Source of the DNA: a bacterium
Lineage (GTDB): Bacteria > Krumholzibacteriota > Krumholzibacteriia > LZORAL124-64-63
Direction of reading: 5' to 3'
DNA: 44,336 nucleotides
Assembly (NCBI GenBank): GCA_016712675.1
Contig: JADJQR010000003.1
Location: forward strand, 1-44,336
Shown: positions 18,301 through 25,135 of the stretch, piece by piece
Position numbering within the stretch: the first letter of the stretch is position 1
Layout of the letters: each line of letters opens with the position of its first letter
Notes under the pieces: generated by a model
Database searches by the model: none
Told to the model about the DNA's origin: nothing
Seen by the model: only the letters and a program-made list of their open reading frames with translations
Made by a program: the position numbers and the translations under genes

Positions 18301-19805
18301 CGGCGAAGGTCGACGGGTTCCTGGTGCGGGACGCCGACGTCCACCAGAAGCTGGCGGAACTCGAGGCCGACTTCCGCAACTCGCAACCGTCCGTGGCTGC
18401 CGGCTTCGGCAAGTCGCGCGTCGAGGGCTACACCAAGGCTCTGAGCCTGGACGTGCGCAAGATCGCGACGCACCTGGACAGCGTGGTTCGGTTCATCCAC
18501 GTCCAGCCGGCCATCCGCAGCGTGCTCAAGGTGGTGAACGACCGCGCCGTATCCGCGACCCTGAGCCGGGTGGACTCGACCGCGGTGAACGACCTGATCC
18601 TTCCCTGGCTCAACCGGGCGGCGCAGCAACAGACCATGGAGGGCGACCCATCCTCGCTGGTCAACAAGTTCTGGAACGCCGTGCGCAAGCGGACCGGCAT
18701 GTCGGCGATGTTCGCCAACCTGTCGAACGCCGTGCAGCAGCTCACTGGCTACTTCCCGGCCGCGTTGAAGGTGTCGCCGCGCTACCTCAAGGGCGGGCTG
18801 GCTACCTACGTCAACGACTTCAGGAAAACGACCGCCGAGGTGGCGAAGCGGTCCGAGTACATGGCGACCCGGCTGGACAACCAGACGTTCGAGATCGCGG
18901 ACACCATGAACGATGTTCTGGTGAACCCGACGAAGTTCGACAAGGTGAAGAAGTGGAGCGACCGGCACGCCTACTTCCTCCAGAGCGCGTTCCAGAACCA
19001 AGTCGACGTGGTTACGTGGCTCGGCGCCTACAACCAGAGCATCGAAGCCCAGGGGGCCATCGACCCGGCCACGGCGGAACGGGAGGCGGTGCAGAAGGCC
19101 GATGCGGCGGTGCGCCTGACGCAGGGCAGCCGGGACCCGGAGAGCCTTGCCCGGTTCGAGGCGTCGACCCCGTTCGTCAAGCTGTTCACGCAGTTCAGCG
19201 GCTACTTCAACATGCTCGCCAACCTCAACGCGAGCGAGTATCGGAAGCTCTTCCGCGAACTCGGCTGGGGCGCGTTCGGTCGCAAGGGCGCCGGGCGGCT
19301 GGCCATGCTCTACGTGCTCGGGTTCGGTGCGCCGACGCTGATCGCGGATGCCATCGCCAAGAGTTTCGCGGGCAAGTGGGACGACGAGGAAGGCGACGGC
19401 TACAGCGATGACCTGGCCGCGTGGTTCTTCGCCGCGAACGCCAAGGGCGCGGTGAGCCTGCTCCCCGGCGTCGGCCCCGCGGTGAACGCGGTGATCCGCG
19501 GCGTGTCCAGTTCGAGCCCCTACGACGACCGGATGAGCCTCGCCCCGAGCATCACCGCGTTGGAGGCTGCGACCTTCGGCGTTGCCAAGACCGCGGAGAA
19601 CGTGGCGCAGGGCAAGTTGAGCGGTCGCAACGTGCGCGACGTGCTGACCTTGCTCACGCTGCTGACGGGCGTCCCGGTGTCCGCCTTGGGCAAGCCGATC
19701 GGCTACGCGATGGACGCGAACGCGGGCAAGTTCGAGCCGACCGGCCCGGTGGACTACGGGCGCGGGATGCTGACGGGGATCGCATCCGAGGCGTCGAAAC
19801 GGTAA
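15363..19805 (+). CDS. Giant polyvalent ejection protein, main part (ART-like and metallopeptidase)
   Basis: A 1,480-aa frame. The GTG at 15363 is probably not the true start, because the frame is open from 15166 and encodes the missing end of the ADP-ribosyltransferase domain. Residues 45-160 look like a second ART-like fold (IYRAV with Arg95, VTIS at 112-115, HEWGY with Glu151). HELGH at 199-203 is a zinc-metallopeptidase signature. Long helical regions follow, and the C-terminal third has Gly/Ala-rich hydrophobic stretches as in large podovirus ejection proteins. Likely roles: forming the DNA channel and modifying host targets on entry. Confidence 0.8.
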   Translation: MNNRGTFDPSDPNILRQGEVAEDYQGGHQAPWRKSGAPLHDVTGKSTGVEIYPDDVYGPKAAQFYGTGEPALDKATFAAVQKFKGKPDAKVTIYRAVSAKIEDAKINPGDWVTISKKYAEMHGDRFDEGSKIISMQVAASDIFTNGDSIHEWGYSPEGYVRRSRLAQDTKGTFDPKTLTIMLMESPDPSKSANLSTLLHELGHFYLHVLAELAANPEATRAAADFQTFATWTGVADVATWNAMSLDEQRPHHEAFARSFEVFLYEGKAPSAELRTLFEQFRAWLVSVYRDIVGQLNANYRAEFGRDLPALTPEVRGVMGRLVAADEAIAKAEAVRDMKPLFQTLEESGMTEEEFAAYEQSIAEAHEASVTDLGKASLRQMQWLTGARARLTKQLQSKNEKLRREAEREVGLRVSGEPIYRAIRWLRKGELLNEDGTKAQGDRDPNHRLNRAAVEAMLPGADLSKLEGLTIEQGGLMPDVAAEALGFGSGEAMLKAILEAPTLAERIETEADALMLDRHGDMATPEAREAAVEEALHNEARMRFVATELRWLSKSTEPVRIMVQAAQEAAREAIAALPVRQLTPRTFALAEARSARLAAKEARAGNMVEAVRAKRQQLLHSHMAAEALKARREVDTAKGEFKRFFRPDAKLAKTRNVDFVTAGRAVLAWYGLGPKGDKPPGAYVKALREYNPTLYAEMEPTLARVVDTPRDYRDLTTEEFRALVVTVDALWDASKRSRQITVEGQKRELAEVTGEVLARLGEIGVPEVLPGERADVTKGQRAIRGIHQIGAALKRVEHWADTLDGGKAGPFTRYVWRPVQQAIDAYRVQRNKVVKSYVDLLGTIEWTQGKIDAPELGYTFGTDNGGGGMETLLGALLHTGNESNYRKLLLGRGWGDVDAEGALVTNRWDAFIARMIAEGRLDKRHFDWVQKVWDLTESLKPEAQKAWHEINGFYFKEVEASARTQTFKDGSTATYRGGYVPAKVDGFLVRDADVHQKLAELEADFRNSQPSVAAGFGKSRVEGYTKALSLDVRKIATHLDSVVRFIHVQPAIRSVLKVVNDRAVSATLSRVDSTAVNDLILPWLNRAAQQQTMEGDPSSLVNKFWNAVRKRTGMSAMFANLSNAVQQLTGYFPAALKVSPRYLKGGLATYVNDFRKTTAEVAKRSEYMATRLDNQTFEIADTMNDVLVNPTKFDKVKKWSDRHAYFLQSAFQNQVDVVTWLGAYNQSIEAQGAIDPATAEREAVQKADAAVRLTQGSRDPESLARFEASTPFVKLFTQFSGYFNMLANLNASEYRKLFRELGWGAFGRKGAGRLAMLYVLGFGAPTLIADAIAKSFAGKWDDEEGDGYSDDLAAWFFAANAKGAVSLLPGVGPAVNAVIRGVSSSSPYDDRMSLAPSITALEAATFGVAKTAENVAQGKLSGRNVRDVLTLLTLLTGVPVSALGKPIGYAMDANAGKFEPTGPVDYGRGMLTGIASEASKR

Positions 19806-19813
19806 TCCAAAGC

Positions 19814-19848
19814 GCACACTTGCGCACGGTCCGCTAATGTGCTAGCCT
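19814..19848 (+). promoter_or_regulatory. Candidate early promoter
   Basis: TTGCGC (19820-19825) is followed after 17 bases by TAGCCT (19843-19848). The 15-bp sequence around the -35 (19814-19828) occurs again, inverted, at 37228-37242, where it precedes a consensus TATAAT. It lies between the late operon and the early gene train and would drive the latter through the second tRNA-like gene. Confidence 0.5.
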
Positions 19849-19969
19849 TGCACCAGCGAGGCTTCCACATGCTACCTACCCACGACATCCCCGCCGTTTG
19901 CTGTGAGGCTGCGGCGCCAGGGGTCGAGGTGGCTGTAGGAGCCGCGTGCATGGCGAGAGAGATGGGACC

Positions 19970-19999
19970 GCCCCGGCGTGTTGAGAGGCACGTCGGGGC
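19970..19999 (+). terminator. Terminator-like hairpin before the second tRNA-like gene
   Basis: GCCCCGGCGTG (19970-19980) pairs with CACGTCGGGGC (19989-19999) in an 11-pair stem with one G-T pair and an eight-base loop. ATTTA follows. It lies eight bases before the tRNA-like gene and may end the late transcript or shape the leader. The 325 bases between the ejection gene and the next CDS hold only this hairpin, the promoter and the tRNA-like gene as far as I can see. Confidence 0.5.
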
Positions 20000-20007
20000 A
20001 TTTACAC

Positions 20008-20105
20008 GTGTGGCGGATGGGCACGGTGACCCGACCGCATGGCCCGAATCCGCTGTCGGATCGCGGGGGATGCGGAGACATCCGGTTCGACTCCGGTGCC
20101 ACGCT
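20008..20105 (+). tRNA. tRNA-like gene with a 31-base anticodon loop
   Basis: GTGTGGC (20008-20014) pairs with GCCACGC (20098-20104). The D arm has a GGG/CCC stem and a loop with GG. CCGCA (20035-20039) pairs with TGCGG (20071-20075) as anticodon stem. The variable loop is AGACA, and the T arm has loop TTCGACT (20086-20092) with four good pairs and one T-T. The anticodon loop (20040-20070) is 31 bases instead of seven and can fold further, ATCCG with CGGAT around CTGT. No anticodon or CCA can be assigned. It may be a tRNA with a 24-base insert or a tRNA mimic. Confidence 0.5.
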
Positions 20106-20129
20106 CATTCATTTCCGCGAGGATACCAA

Positions 20130-20354
20130 GTGGCGAACCCCAACATCCCGCCCGCCCCCGCTCCGGTGCGCATCCCACCCATGCCGGCCCTGTGCCCTAT
20201 ATGCGGTCGCAAGCCGAAGGTCATTGGATACGTCATCAGGTGCCGCCAGTTTAGCCAGACCCGCGAGCACGTCTTGAAAGTCGAGTCCAACACCAACCTC
20301 TACCCAGTCGCCGCGTGGAACTCTTACGTGCGGCGCATCCAAGGACGCAAGTGA
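20130..20354 (+). CDS. Small zinc-ribbon protein, Lar-like
   Basis: A 74-aa protein from GTG 20130. CPICGRKP is followed later by RCR and a C-terminal AAWNSYVRR, the layout of Lar-type restriction-alleviation proteins (zinc ribbon, then Ala-Trp-Asn). The second Cys pair is incomplete here (one Cys visible), so the family call is tentative. GCGAGG lies about eight bases upstream. Its stop overlaps the next GTG. Confidence 0.6.
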   Translation: MANPNIPPAPAPVRIPPMPALCPICGRKPKVIGYVIRCRQFSQTREHVLKVESNTNLYPVAAWNSYVRRIQGRK

Positions 20355-20557
20355 CCAAGTCCAAGCCGAAGCCGGTCAAGCCGGTCCTGGGGTGGTGCGT
20401 CCTTGGTGACAAGGGCGACATCCGCCAGCGCCGATGCTTCCGAATCAGGAACACCGCGGTCCTGTGGAGTGGCGACAACATGATCGACAACCCGCGCATC
20501 ATCCGCGTCGAGATCCGCCCCGCCCCGAAGCGCCGCAAGGGGACTCACCGTGGATAG
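20351..20557 (+). CDS. Small basic hypothetical protein
   Basis: A 68-aa, Lys/Arg-rich protein with GTG start overlapping the preceding stop (GTGA). It has basic ends (KSKPKPVKP and PKRRKG) and a short beta-like centre (LGWCVLGDKGDI). No family recognised. Overlap on both sides marks it as part of the translationally coupled early train. Confidence 0.55.
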   Translation: MTKSKPKPVKPVLGWCVLGDKGDIRQRRCFRIRNTAVLWSGDNMIDNPRIIRVEIRPAPKRRKGTHRG

Positions 20558-20804
20558 CAAGCTCCAAGAACTGATGGATGCCGCCGCGCGCTTCCTGAGC
20601 ATCGCCTTGATGGTGACGGGCGACAAGCGAGGAATGAGCATGACGCTGTTCAAAGAGGTCGACGGCAAGCCTCGGTTCCGTGCCGCCAGCGTCGAGTTCC
20701 AAGAGCACGCCGAGGCTTTGGCCAGGCTGATCGGTCTCAAGATCAAGTGGCCAGACAGCCCCGCCCCGAAGCGCAAGAGCAAGAGCAAGAGGACCAAGCC
20801 ATGA
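20550..20804 (+). CDS. Small hypothetical protein
   Basis: An 84-aa protein from GTG 20550, overlapping the upstream gene by eight bases. It has an amphipathic N-terminal helix (LQELMDAAARFLSIALMV) and a Lys/Arg/Ser-rich C-terminus (PKRKSKSKRTK) that could bind nucleic acid. Function unknown. Confidence 0.55.
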   Translation: MDSKLQELMDAAARFLSIALMVTGDKRGMSMTLFKEVDGKPRFRAASVEFQEHAEALARLIGLKIKWPDSPAPKRKSKSKRTKP

Positions 20805-20962
20805 TTGACCTTCGCCCGATGGTGTGGTCGTTCGCCATCATCTACGCGGCGTCGCTCGTGGTCGCATGGGTATGGGCTCCGTGGTGGGCCGCGATGCTGC
20901 TGTCGATCCCAGCCATTGTCTACGCGGCAGCGTTCATCGCCGACTTGAGGGACTACAAGTGA
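20801..20962 (+). CDS. Small membrane protein, two hydrophobic helices
   Basis: A 53-aa protein with hydrophobic stretches at about residues 8-26 and 28-46, separated by APWW. It starts at an ATG overlapping the preceding stop (ATGA). It is an early gene, so probably a host-takeover or exclusion peptide rather than a holin; that is inference. Confidence 0.55.
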   Translation: MIDLRPMVWSFAIIYAASLVVAWVWAPWWAAMLLSIPAIVYAAAFIADLRDYK

Positions 20963-21465
20963 CCCACACCCCACTGACCAAGGCCGAGCGCGAGGAGTTG
21001 CCGGCACGCATCGAAGCGGCCATCACCACCGTTTGCAGCGGTATGGCTGCGATGAGAATCCCGGCGAACCCGCGCGATGTCGACCTCGTGCTAGCCGACT
21101 GCGCCAGGGCTCTCGCTGACCTAGACCGCGCCGAGGCTGAGCGGGACGCGCTGCGCAAGATCGCCGTCGACTGCTGCAACGCCACTGACGGCATGTGCAC
21201 CATGGGAGTGTCGATCGAGTTCCTGAGTCACGTGCCCAAGGAGGTGGCGTTGCTCAAGGCGAATCGGAACATGATCGCAGCCCAACGCGACCGCGCCGAG
21301 GCCGAGCGGGGGCGAAGGGGCAGCGGCAGGCGCGGTCAGAGGCGAAGAGGCGGTTGGCGACCACAACGGCAAGACGCTGTTGAAGGCAGTGCAGGAGATT
21401 GTAGCCCAACGCGACCGCGCCGAGTCCGAGCTGGACGCGGAACGGAAGATGCGCGGCGAGGCTGA
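20959..21465 (+). CDS. Coiled-coil protein, first part (frameshift at a G run)
   Basis: From GTG 20959. Residues 1-115 are helical with AEAERDALR and QRDRAEAER repeats. After the GGGGG run at 21308-21312 the sequence turns into Arg/Gly-rich residues unlike a coiled coil. Reading with one G fewer continues smoothly into the next frame (LLKAVQEIVAQRDRAESE). The real gene is therefore probably 20959-21763, broken by a one-base insertion or sequence error. Confidence 0.5.
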   Translation: MTHTPLTKAEREELPARIEAAITTVCSGMAAMRIPANPRDVDLVLADCARALADLDRAEAERDALRKIAVDCCNATDGMCTMGVSIEFLSHVPKEVALLKANRNMIAAQRDRAEAERGRRGSGRRGQRRRGGWRPQRQDAVEGSAGDCSPTRPRRVRAGRGTEDARRG

Positions 21466-21763
21466 GGCGGCGGCGAAGCGGGCCGAGGCTGAGCGGGACG
21501 CGCTCAAGGCGAAGCTCGCAGCAGCCGAGTCGGCGCATTCCGAGCTGTTCCTGTCGGGGCAGGTCGCGGAGTTGCGCGGGAAGCTCGCGGCGCTGGTGGA
21601 GGCGGTCAGTTCTGCCGAAACTATTCTCGGCAACATGGCCAAAGAAACCGGGCGAGTCTTCGGTCGGTGGGAGATCAATCACGAGCCGCTTCGCAACGAC
21701 GCGCAACGCATGCTGCCATCGTTTCGTGCCGCCATCGCCGCGGCCCGCGGAGGTGCGCAATGA
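21380..21763 (+). CDS. Coiled-coil protein, second part
   Basis: A 127-aa open frame continuing the QRDRAE-type heptads (IVAQRDRAESELDAERKM, AEAERDALKAKLAAAES). The ATG at 21380 has no ribosome-binding site, so this is more likely the distal half of the gene that starts at 20959. Its stop overlaps the next ATG. The role is unknown; early phage proteins of this type are often poorly conserved accessory factors. Confidence 0.5.
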   Translation: MKAVQEIVAQRDRAESELDAERKMRGEAEAAAKRAEAERDALKAKLAAAESAHSELFLSGQVAELRGKLAALVEAVSSAETILGNMAKETGRVFGRWEINHEPLRNDAQRMLPSFRAAIAAARGGAQ

Positions 21764-22125
21764 GCTACTGCCGATGGTCATCGGACTGCTACCAGTCGGA
21801 CGTCTACGTCTACGCCGATGTCAGCGGTGGGTTCACGACGTGCGTGTCGGGGCGCAGGTATCGACCGTTGAAGCCGGTCCCGACGCCACCGGCTGAGAGT
21901 TCGCCCGGTGGCTACCTGCTCTACTGGTCCGAATGCTCGGCGTGGATCGAGGACCAGTCGAACTGGGAGTGGCAGGATGTCGACCACGAGGCGGCCGGGC
22001 AGTCGTTCAACGACGACAGCGCCAAGGAGTGCGCCGACCGACTGCGGGCGCTGAGAGCCGCGGGGTTGATCGTGCCGCAGTATGCCATCGACGACCTGGA
22101 CGCCGAGACCGGAGCCGAATCGTGA
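21760..22125 (+). CDS. Hypothetical early protein, 121 aa
   Basis: Begins MSYCRWSSDCYQSDVYVYADVSGGF and is rich in Tyr, Trp and Ser; acidic C-terminus. The Y-x-Y-x-D-V-x-G-G pattern recalls small phage proteins of unknown function, but I cannot name a family. GGAGG lies seven to eight bases before ATG 21760. The stop overlaps the next GTG. Confidence 0.65.
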   Translation: MSYCRWSSDCYQSDVYVYADVSGGFTTCVSGRRYRPLKPVPTPPAESSPGGYLLYWSECSAWIEDQSNWEWQDVDHEAAGQSFNDDSAKECADRLRALRAAGLIVPQYAIDDLDAETGAES

Positions 22126-22316
22126 CCGCCACCACCAAACAACTCCTGGCCTTGCTGCGAGATGCCGAAGAGTTCATCGACCACACCGCGATTTGCGACG
22201 TGGTTACGAAGTGGGGTGCGCTGCCACCCTATCCGGTGTGCACTTGCGGCAAGCGCGAACTCATGGTTCGCGTCGAGGAAGCACTGGCCGAAGATCCGGA
22301 GGGGCCAACCGCATGA
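22122..22316 (+). CDS. Small hypothetical protein with Cys pair
   Basis: A 64-aa protein from GTG 22122 (GTGA overlap). An amphipathic helix (LLALLRDAEEFIDH) is followed by CTCGKRE, one half of a zinc site at most. Function unknown. Confidence 0.5.
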   Translation: MTATTKQLLALLRDAEEFIDHTAICDVVTKWGALPPYPVCTCGKRELMVRVEEALAEDPEGPTA

Positions 22317-22894
22317 GCCGCGTATTCGTCATCGCCGACCTCCACCTCGGCCATCATCTCGCCGCCAAGCTGCGCGGCTTTGACAACGTGTTCGCGCACG
22401 ACAACGCCATCGTCGAGAACTGGAACCGCGTCGTTACCAAGCGCGACGTGGTCTACGTGCTCGGCGACGTGTTCCGCCTGGACCGCATCCCCGAGATGCG
22501 CGGCTACAAGAAGTTGGCCATGGGCAACCATGATCGGTTCCCGTCCGCGCGATACGCCGAGCACTTCACCAAGGTTGCCGCGTGCTACGTGTTCGACGGC
22601 TGCATCTTGACTCACATCCCAGTGCACCCCAACCAGTTCGGCCGCTACCGGCTCAACGTGCATGGGCACATGCATGCGCACCGCATCGACGATCCGCGCT
22701 ACGTGTGCGTGTCGGCGGAACAGGTGAGCATGACGCCGACGCTTCTGGTGGCGATCACCAACCATTCGGAACGGCCGAAGAGTTCGACACCACACCCCGC
22801 CGACCTACTCGACGCGCGCCAGGAGACCATCCACGTCGAGCAGCCGGCGCACAGGACTACACCGATCGGGGGAGACGACGACGATGGCAACTAA
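22313..22894 (+). CDS. Calcineurin-like metallophosphoesterase
   Basis: A 193-aa protein with the full set of metal ligands in order: DLH (Asp9, His11), GD (51-52), GNHD (71-74), His101 in LTH and GHMH (118-121). It would hydrolyse phosphodiesters or phosphomonoesters with two bound metals in the cytoplasm. The last 45 residues are low-complexity and may be an appendage. Phage enzymes of this type may act on nucleotides or RNA ends; the substrate is unknown here. ATG overlaps the preceding stop. Confidence 0.85.
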   Translation: MSRVFVIADLHLGHHLAAKLRGFDNVFAHDNAIVENWNRVVTKRDVVYVLGDVFRLDRIPEMRGYKKLAMGNHDRFPSARYAEHFTKVAACYVFDGCILTHIPVHPNQFGRYRLNVHGHMHAHRIDDPRYVCVSAEQVSMTPTLLVAITNHSERPKSSTPHPADLLDARQETIHVEQPAHRTTPIGGDDDDGN

Positions 22895-22949
22895 CGGAAG
22901 GATCTTGGCGCGCTCGGCCATCAAGGCGATCGGCGAGGTCCGCCTATGA
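22884..22949 (+). CDS. Possible 21-aa peptide gene
   Basis: ATG 22884 opens a 21-codon frame (MATNGRILARSAIKAIGEVRL) that overlaps the phosphoesterase stop and ends in TGA overlapping the next ATG. The double overlap fits the coupled-gene pattern, and GGGGGA lies about nine bases upstream. It may act only to carry ribosomes to the next gene. Confidence 0.35.
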   Translation: MATNGRILARSAIKAIGEVRL

Positions 22950-23170
22950 CCGCGCCATGGTGGAAAGTGCTTGGCGTCGAGAAGGGGACAGCCGAGGCGT
23001 TTGGTGCGCAGTCGAGTGCCGTCGCATACGTGCAGAAGCTGTTTGTCGAACGTCTCAAGGAGATTTCGACGCGCAACATCCACGGCCAACTGTGGGCGCT
23101 GCCAAGTGCGTTCGACGACCTGGTCGACGCTGTCCATGCCGCGTGGCTCGAACTGGGGGTGAGCCGATGA
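22946..23170 (+). CDS. Small hypothetical protein, DnaJ-like opening
   Basis: A 74-aa helical protein beginning PWWKVLGVEKGTAEA, which resembles the first helix of a J-domain, but no HPD motif follows. Function unknown. Start and stop overlap the neighbours. Confidence 0.55.
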   Translation: MTAPWWKVLGVEKGTAEAFGAQSSAVAYVQKLFVERLKEISTRNIHGQLWALPSAFDDLVDAVHAAWLELGVSR

Positions 23171-23487
23171 CCACCACGCACTGCGACTACTGCGGCCACG
23201 ACATCGACAGCCGACTCGTCAAGGAAGTAGGCCCGCCCGTGTGGGAAGCAGGCGGCATGGCTTGCTACGGGTGCCGTAACGAGTGGAAGGAAGCCGACGA
23301 CCTGCACGCCCAAGACCGCATCGACGCGGGGCGGTGGCGGGCGCTGCGGCCGTTGCTGTGGGTGGCCGGGCGCAAAGGCGAGTCGTGGATCGAGTCGATC
23401 CGCTACCTCAAGGCTGGTGACACCGCGCTCACCGTGGACGAGATCGTCGACAAGCTGGTGCAGATCGCACGGGAGAAGCAACCGTGA
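23167..23487 (+). CDS. Small zinc-finger-like protein
   Basis: A 106-aa protein with HCDYCGHD near the N-terminus and CYGC at about residues 38-41, which together could hold one zinc. The rest is helical and acidic/basic mixed. ATG 23167 overlaps the stop before it. No family recognised. Confidence 0.6.
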   Translation: MTTTHCDYCGHDIDSRLVKEVGPPVWEAGGMACYGCRNEWKEADDLHAQDRIDAGRWRALRPLLWVAGRKGESWIESIRYLKAGDTALTVDEIVDKLVQIAREKQP

Positions 23488-23705
23488 CTGACAACATCGC
23501 CCTGGCCATGCTCCGCGCCGGCATCGGTGCCCGCGTTCGGCTGTCCCGTCCCGCCGCCGCTCTCCTGGGCGTCTCGTGCCCCGAGCCGGTCGAGCCCGAA
23601 GCGCCTCGCCCCATCCTGCCGCCCACAACCTTCGGCGGCCCGACCCGCCTCCCCGCGGGGCTCACCGAGGGCGAGCTGCTGTGCGGCTACGGGGGACAGC
23701 CGTGA
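23484..23705 (+). CDS. Small Pro-rich hypothetical protein
   Basis: A 73-aa protein from GTG 23484 with GTGA overlap. It opens with a helix (NIALAMLRAGIGARVRLS) and continues with a Pro-rich stretch (PEPVEPEAPRPILPP). Function unknown; coupled to the methyltransferase that follows. Confidence 0.45.
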   Translation: MTDNIALAMLRAGIGARVRLSRPAAALLGVSCPEPVEPEAPRPILPPTTFGGPTRLPAGLTEGELLCGYGGQP

Positions 23706-24427
23706 CGATGCGAGAGCTACACCTCTTCGCTGGCATCGGCGGCGGAATCCTCGCCGGCAAGCTGCTCGGTCACCGCTGCGTCGGCGCGGTCGAGATCAAC
23801 GCCTACTGCCGCCAGGTGCTCGAGGCTCGGCAACGCGAGGGGATCCTCGAGTCCTTCCCAATCCACGAGGACGTGTGCACGTTCGACGGGAAGCCGTGGC
23901 GCGGCAAGGTCGACGTGGTTTGCGGTGGTTTTCCCTGCACCCCGTGGTCAACCGCCGGCAAGCGCCTCGGGACCGCCGACCCCCGCCACCTGTGGCCCGA
24001 GATGTCCCGCATCGTCAGTGAGGTTCGCCCCGCCTATGTCTTCGCAGAGAATGTTTCCCTGGCCGCATTCGAGCAACCATGGCGAGACCTTCGCGGGATG
24101 GGCTACCGAGTCCCGCCGGCTCTCGAGTTGTCTCCGGCAGACCTTGGGGGCTCACAGTCGCGCGACCGATGGTGGCTACTTGCTTCCCGCGGTGACGACG
24201 AAAGCAAACGACTGGTCGCCCAGCATGCAGCGGCATCCGGGTCATGCGAGGATGCTCTATCTGGTTGGGAGGCGGTTACGTGGTGGGGAAGCGGCTGCAT
24301 TTCGCCACCTCTTGATGGGCCTGCCGATCGGATGGGCGGATCTCGAGCGGTCGGTAATGCCCAGGTTCCAGCAGTGGCTGCGGCTGCATTCCGCATCCTT
24401 CTCGAGCGCGAGATGAGCAGCCGATGA
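23702..24427 (+). CDS. C5-cytosine DNA methyltransferase
   Basis: A 241-aa protein with FAGIGGG (motif I, 9-15), GGFPC (motif IV, catalytic Cys79), ENV (motif VI, 116-118) and QSRDR (motif VIII, 152-156). The end RAVGNAQVPAVAAAAF fits motifs IX-X. In between, the target-recognition segment looks unusual: the +1 frame over 24180-24416 encodes a more typical phage-methylase stretch (ANDWSPSMQ, LMGLPIGW). The gene may carry compensating frameshifts. It would methylate phage DNA against restriction. GTG 23702 overlaps the stop before it; ATG 23708 is an alternative. Confidence 0.82.
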   Translation: MTMRELHLFAGIGGGILAGKLLGHRCVGAVEINAYCRQVLEARQREGILESFPIHEDVCTFDGKPWRGKVDVVCGGFPCTPWSTAGKRLGTADPRHLWPEMSRIVSEVRPAYVFAENVSLAAFEQPWRDLRGMGYRVPPALELSPADLGGSQSRDRWWLLASRGDDESKRLVAQHAAASGSCEDALSGWEAVTWWGSGCISPPLDGPADRMGGSRAVGNAQVPAVAAAAFRILLEREMSSR

Positions 24428-24648
24428 TGAATCAAAAGTTCGATCTGCTTGCCGAGATGCGTCGGCTCATGGATGCCGCCGAAACCCAAGTGTACATCCG
24501 TCCATCGGTGTTCCTGACGAAGGCGATGGAGCCGTTCCTTCGGACGAACGGGATGCAGCCGATCAAGGAAGGAGAATGGCTGTTCTGGGGCATCGCCCCT
24601 CCCAGCTTCGGCTACGTGGCCGGGGCGAAGATCTACACTTCCCCATGA
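24424..24648 (+). CDS. Small hypothetical protein, 74 aa
   Basis: Starts at an ATG overlapping the methyltransferase stop. An N-terminal helix (KFDLLAEMRRLMDAAE) is followed by a compact mixed segment (EGEWLFWGIAPPSFGYV). No family recognised. The last bases overlap the next gene (ATGA). Confidence 0.55.
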   Translation: MMNQKFDLLAEMRRLMDAAETQVYIRPSVFLTKAMEPFLRTNGMQPIKEGEWLFWGIAPPSFGYVAGAKIYTSP

Positions 24649-25133
24649 TCCGTGACCCCAAGAAGCACCCCGCGGCCAAGTCGATCGACCTCGAGCGCCT
24701 GCGCAAGATGCGTCTGGCCGGGAAGCCGAACGCCGCGATCGCCAAGGCGCTCCGATGCTCCACCGCGCTGGTGTCCCGGCTGGCCCTGCGGATGGGCTTG
24801 CCCCGTCGCTGCGTCGACGCGGCGGCGATGCCGTCGGTGCCCACGGCGACCCTGGCCGAGCTGTACCAGACGCACGGGCTGCACGAGTTGGCCAAGCTGG
24901 TGGGCGCGAGCGCCGACTACGTCTCGGCCCGCTTGAAGGCTCACGGGGTCAAGCTGCGCCGCGAGGGCGAGCAGATCGGGCAGGAGTGGCTGCAGACGGA
25001 GTGCGCCGCCTTGCGGGCGCTGGGGTGGGGATACGCGAGGATCGCCAGGCGGCTGGGGCTTACGTGGTGGAAGGTCTACCGGAGGTGCCGGCGGGCGGGC
25101 GAACAGAACAACAAGCAACGAAACGAGAAGTAA
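24645..25133 (+). CDS. DNA-binding protein with three helix-turn-helix repeats
   Basis: A 162-aa basic protein. Three segments of similar layout are visible: about residues 17-52 (LRKMRLAGKPNAAIAKALRCS), 68-100 (LAELYQTHGLHELAKLVGAS) and 118-150 (CAALRALGWGYARIARRLGL). Each reads as a helix, a turn with Gly and an A-x-L-x-x-S/T recognition helix. It could bind a repeated DNA target; the periodic arrays 0.6-0.9 kb downstream are one candidate. That pairing is speculation. Start ATG overlaps the previous stop. Confidence 0.6.
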   Translation: MIRDPKKHPAAKSIDLERLRKMRLAGKPNAAIAKALRCSTALVSRLALRMGLPRRCVDAAAMPSVPTATLAELYQTHGLHELAKLVGASADYVSARLKAHGVKLRREGEQIGQEWLQTECAALRALGWGYARIARRLGLTWWKVYRRCRRAGEQNNKQRNEK

Positions 25134-25135
25134 CC

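Noticed and set aside
19839-20129. Open frame running through the promoter-to-tRNA region before 20130
   Set aside because: It would translate the hairpin and the tRNA-like gene, and its sequence is unlike the Lar-like part that follows.
22946-23170. J-domain co-chaperone
   Set aside because: Only the first helix resembles a J-domain; the HPD motif and remaining helices are missing.
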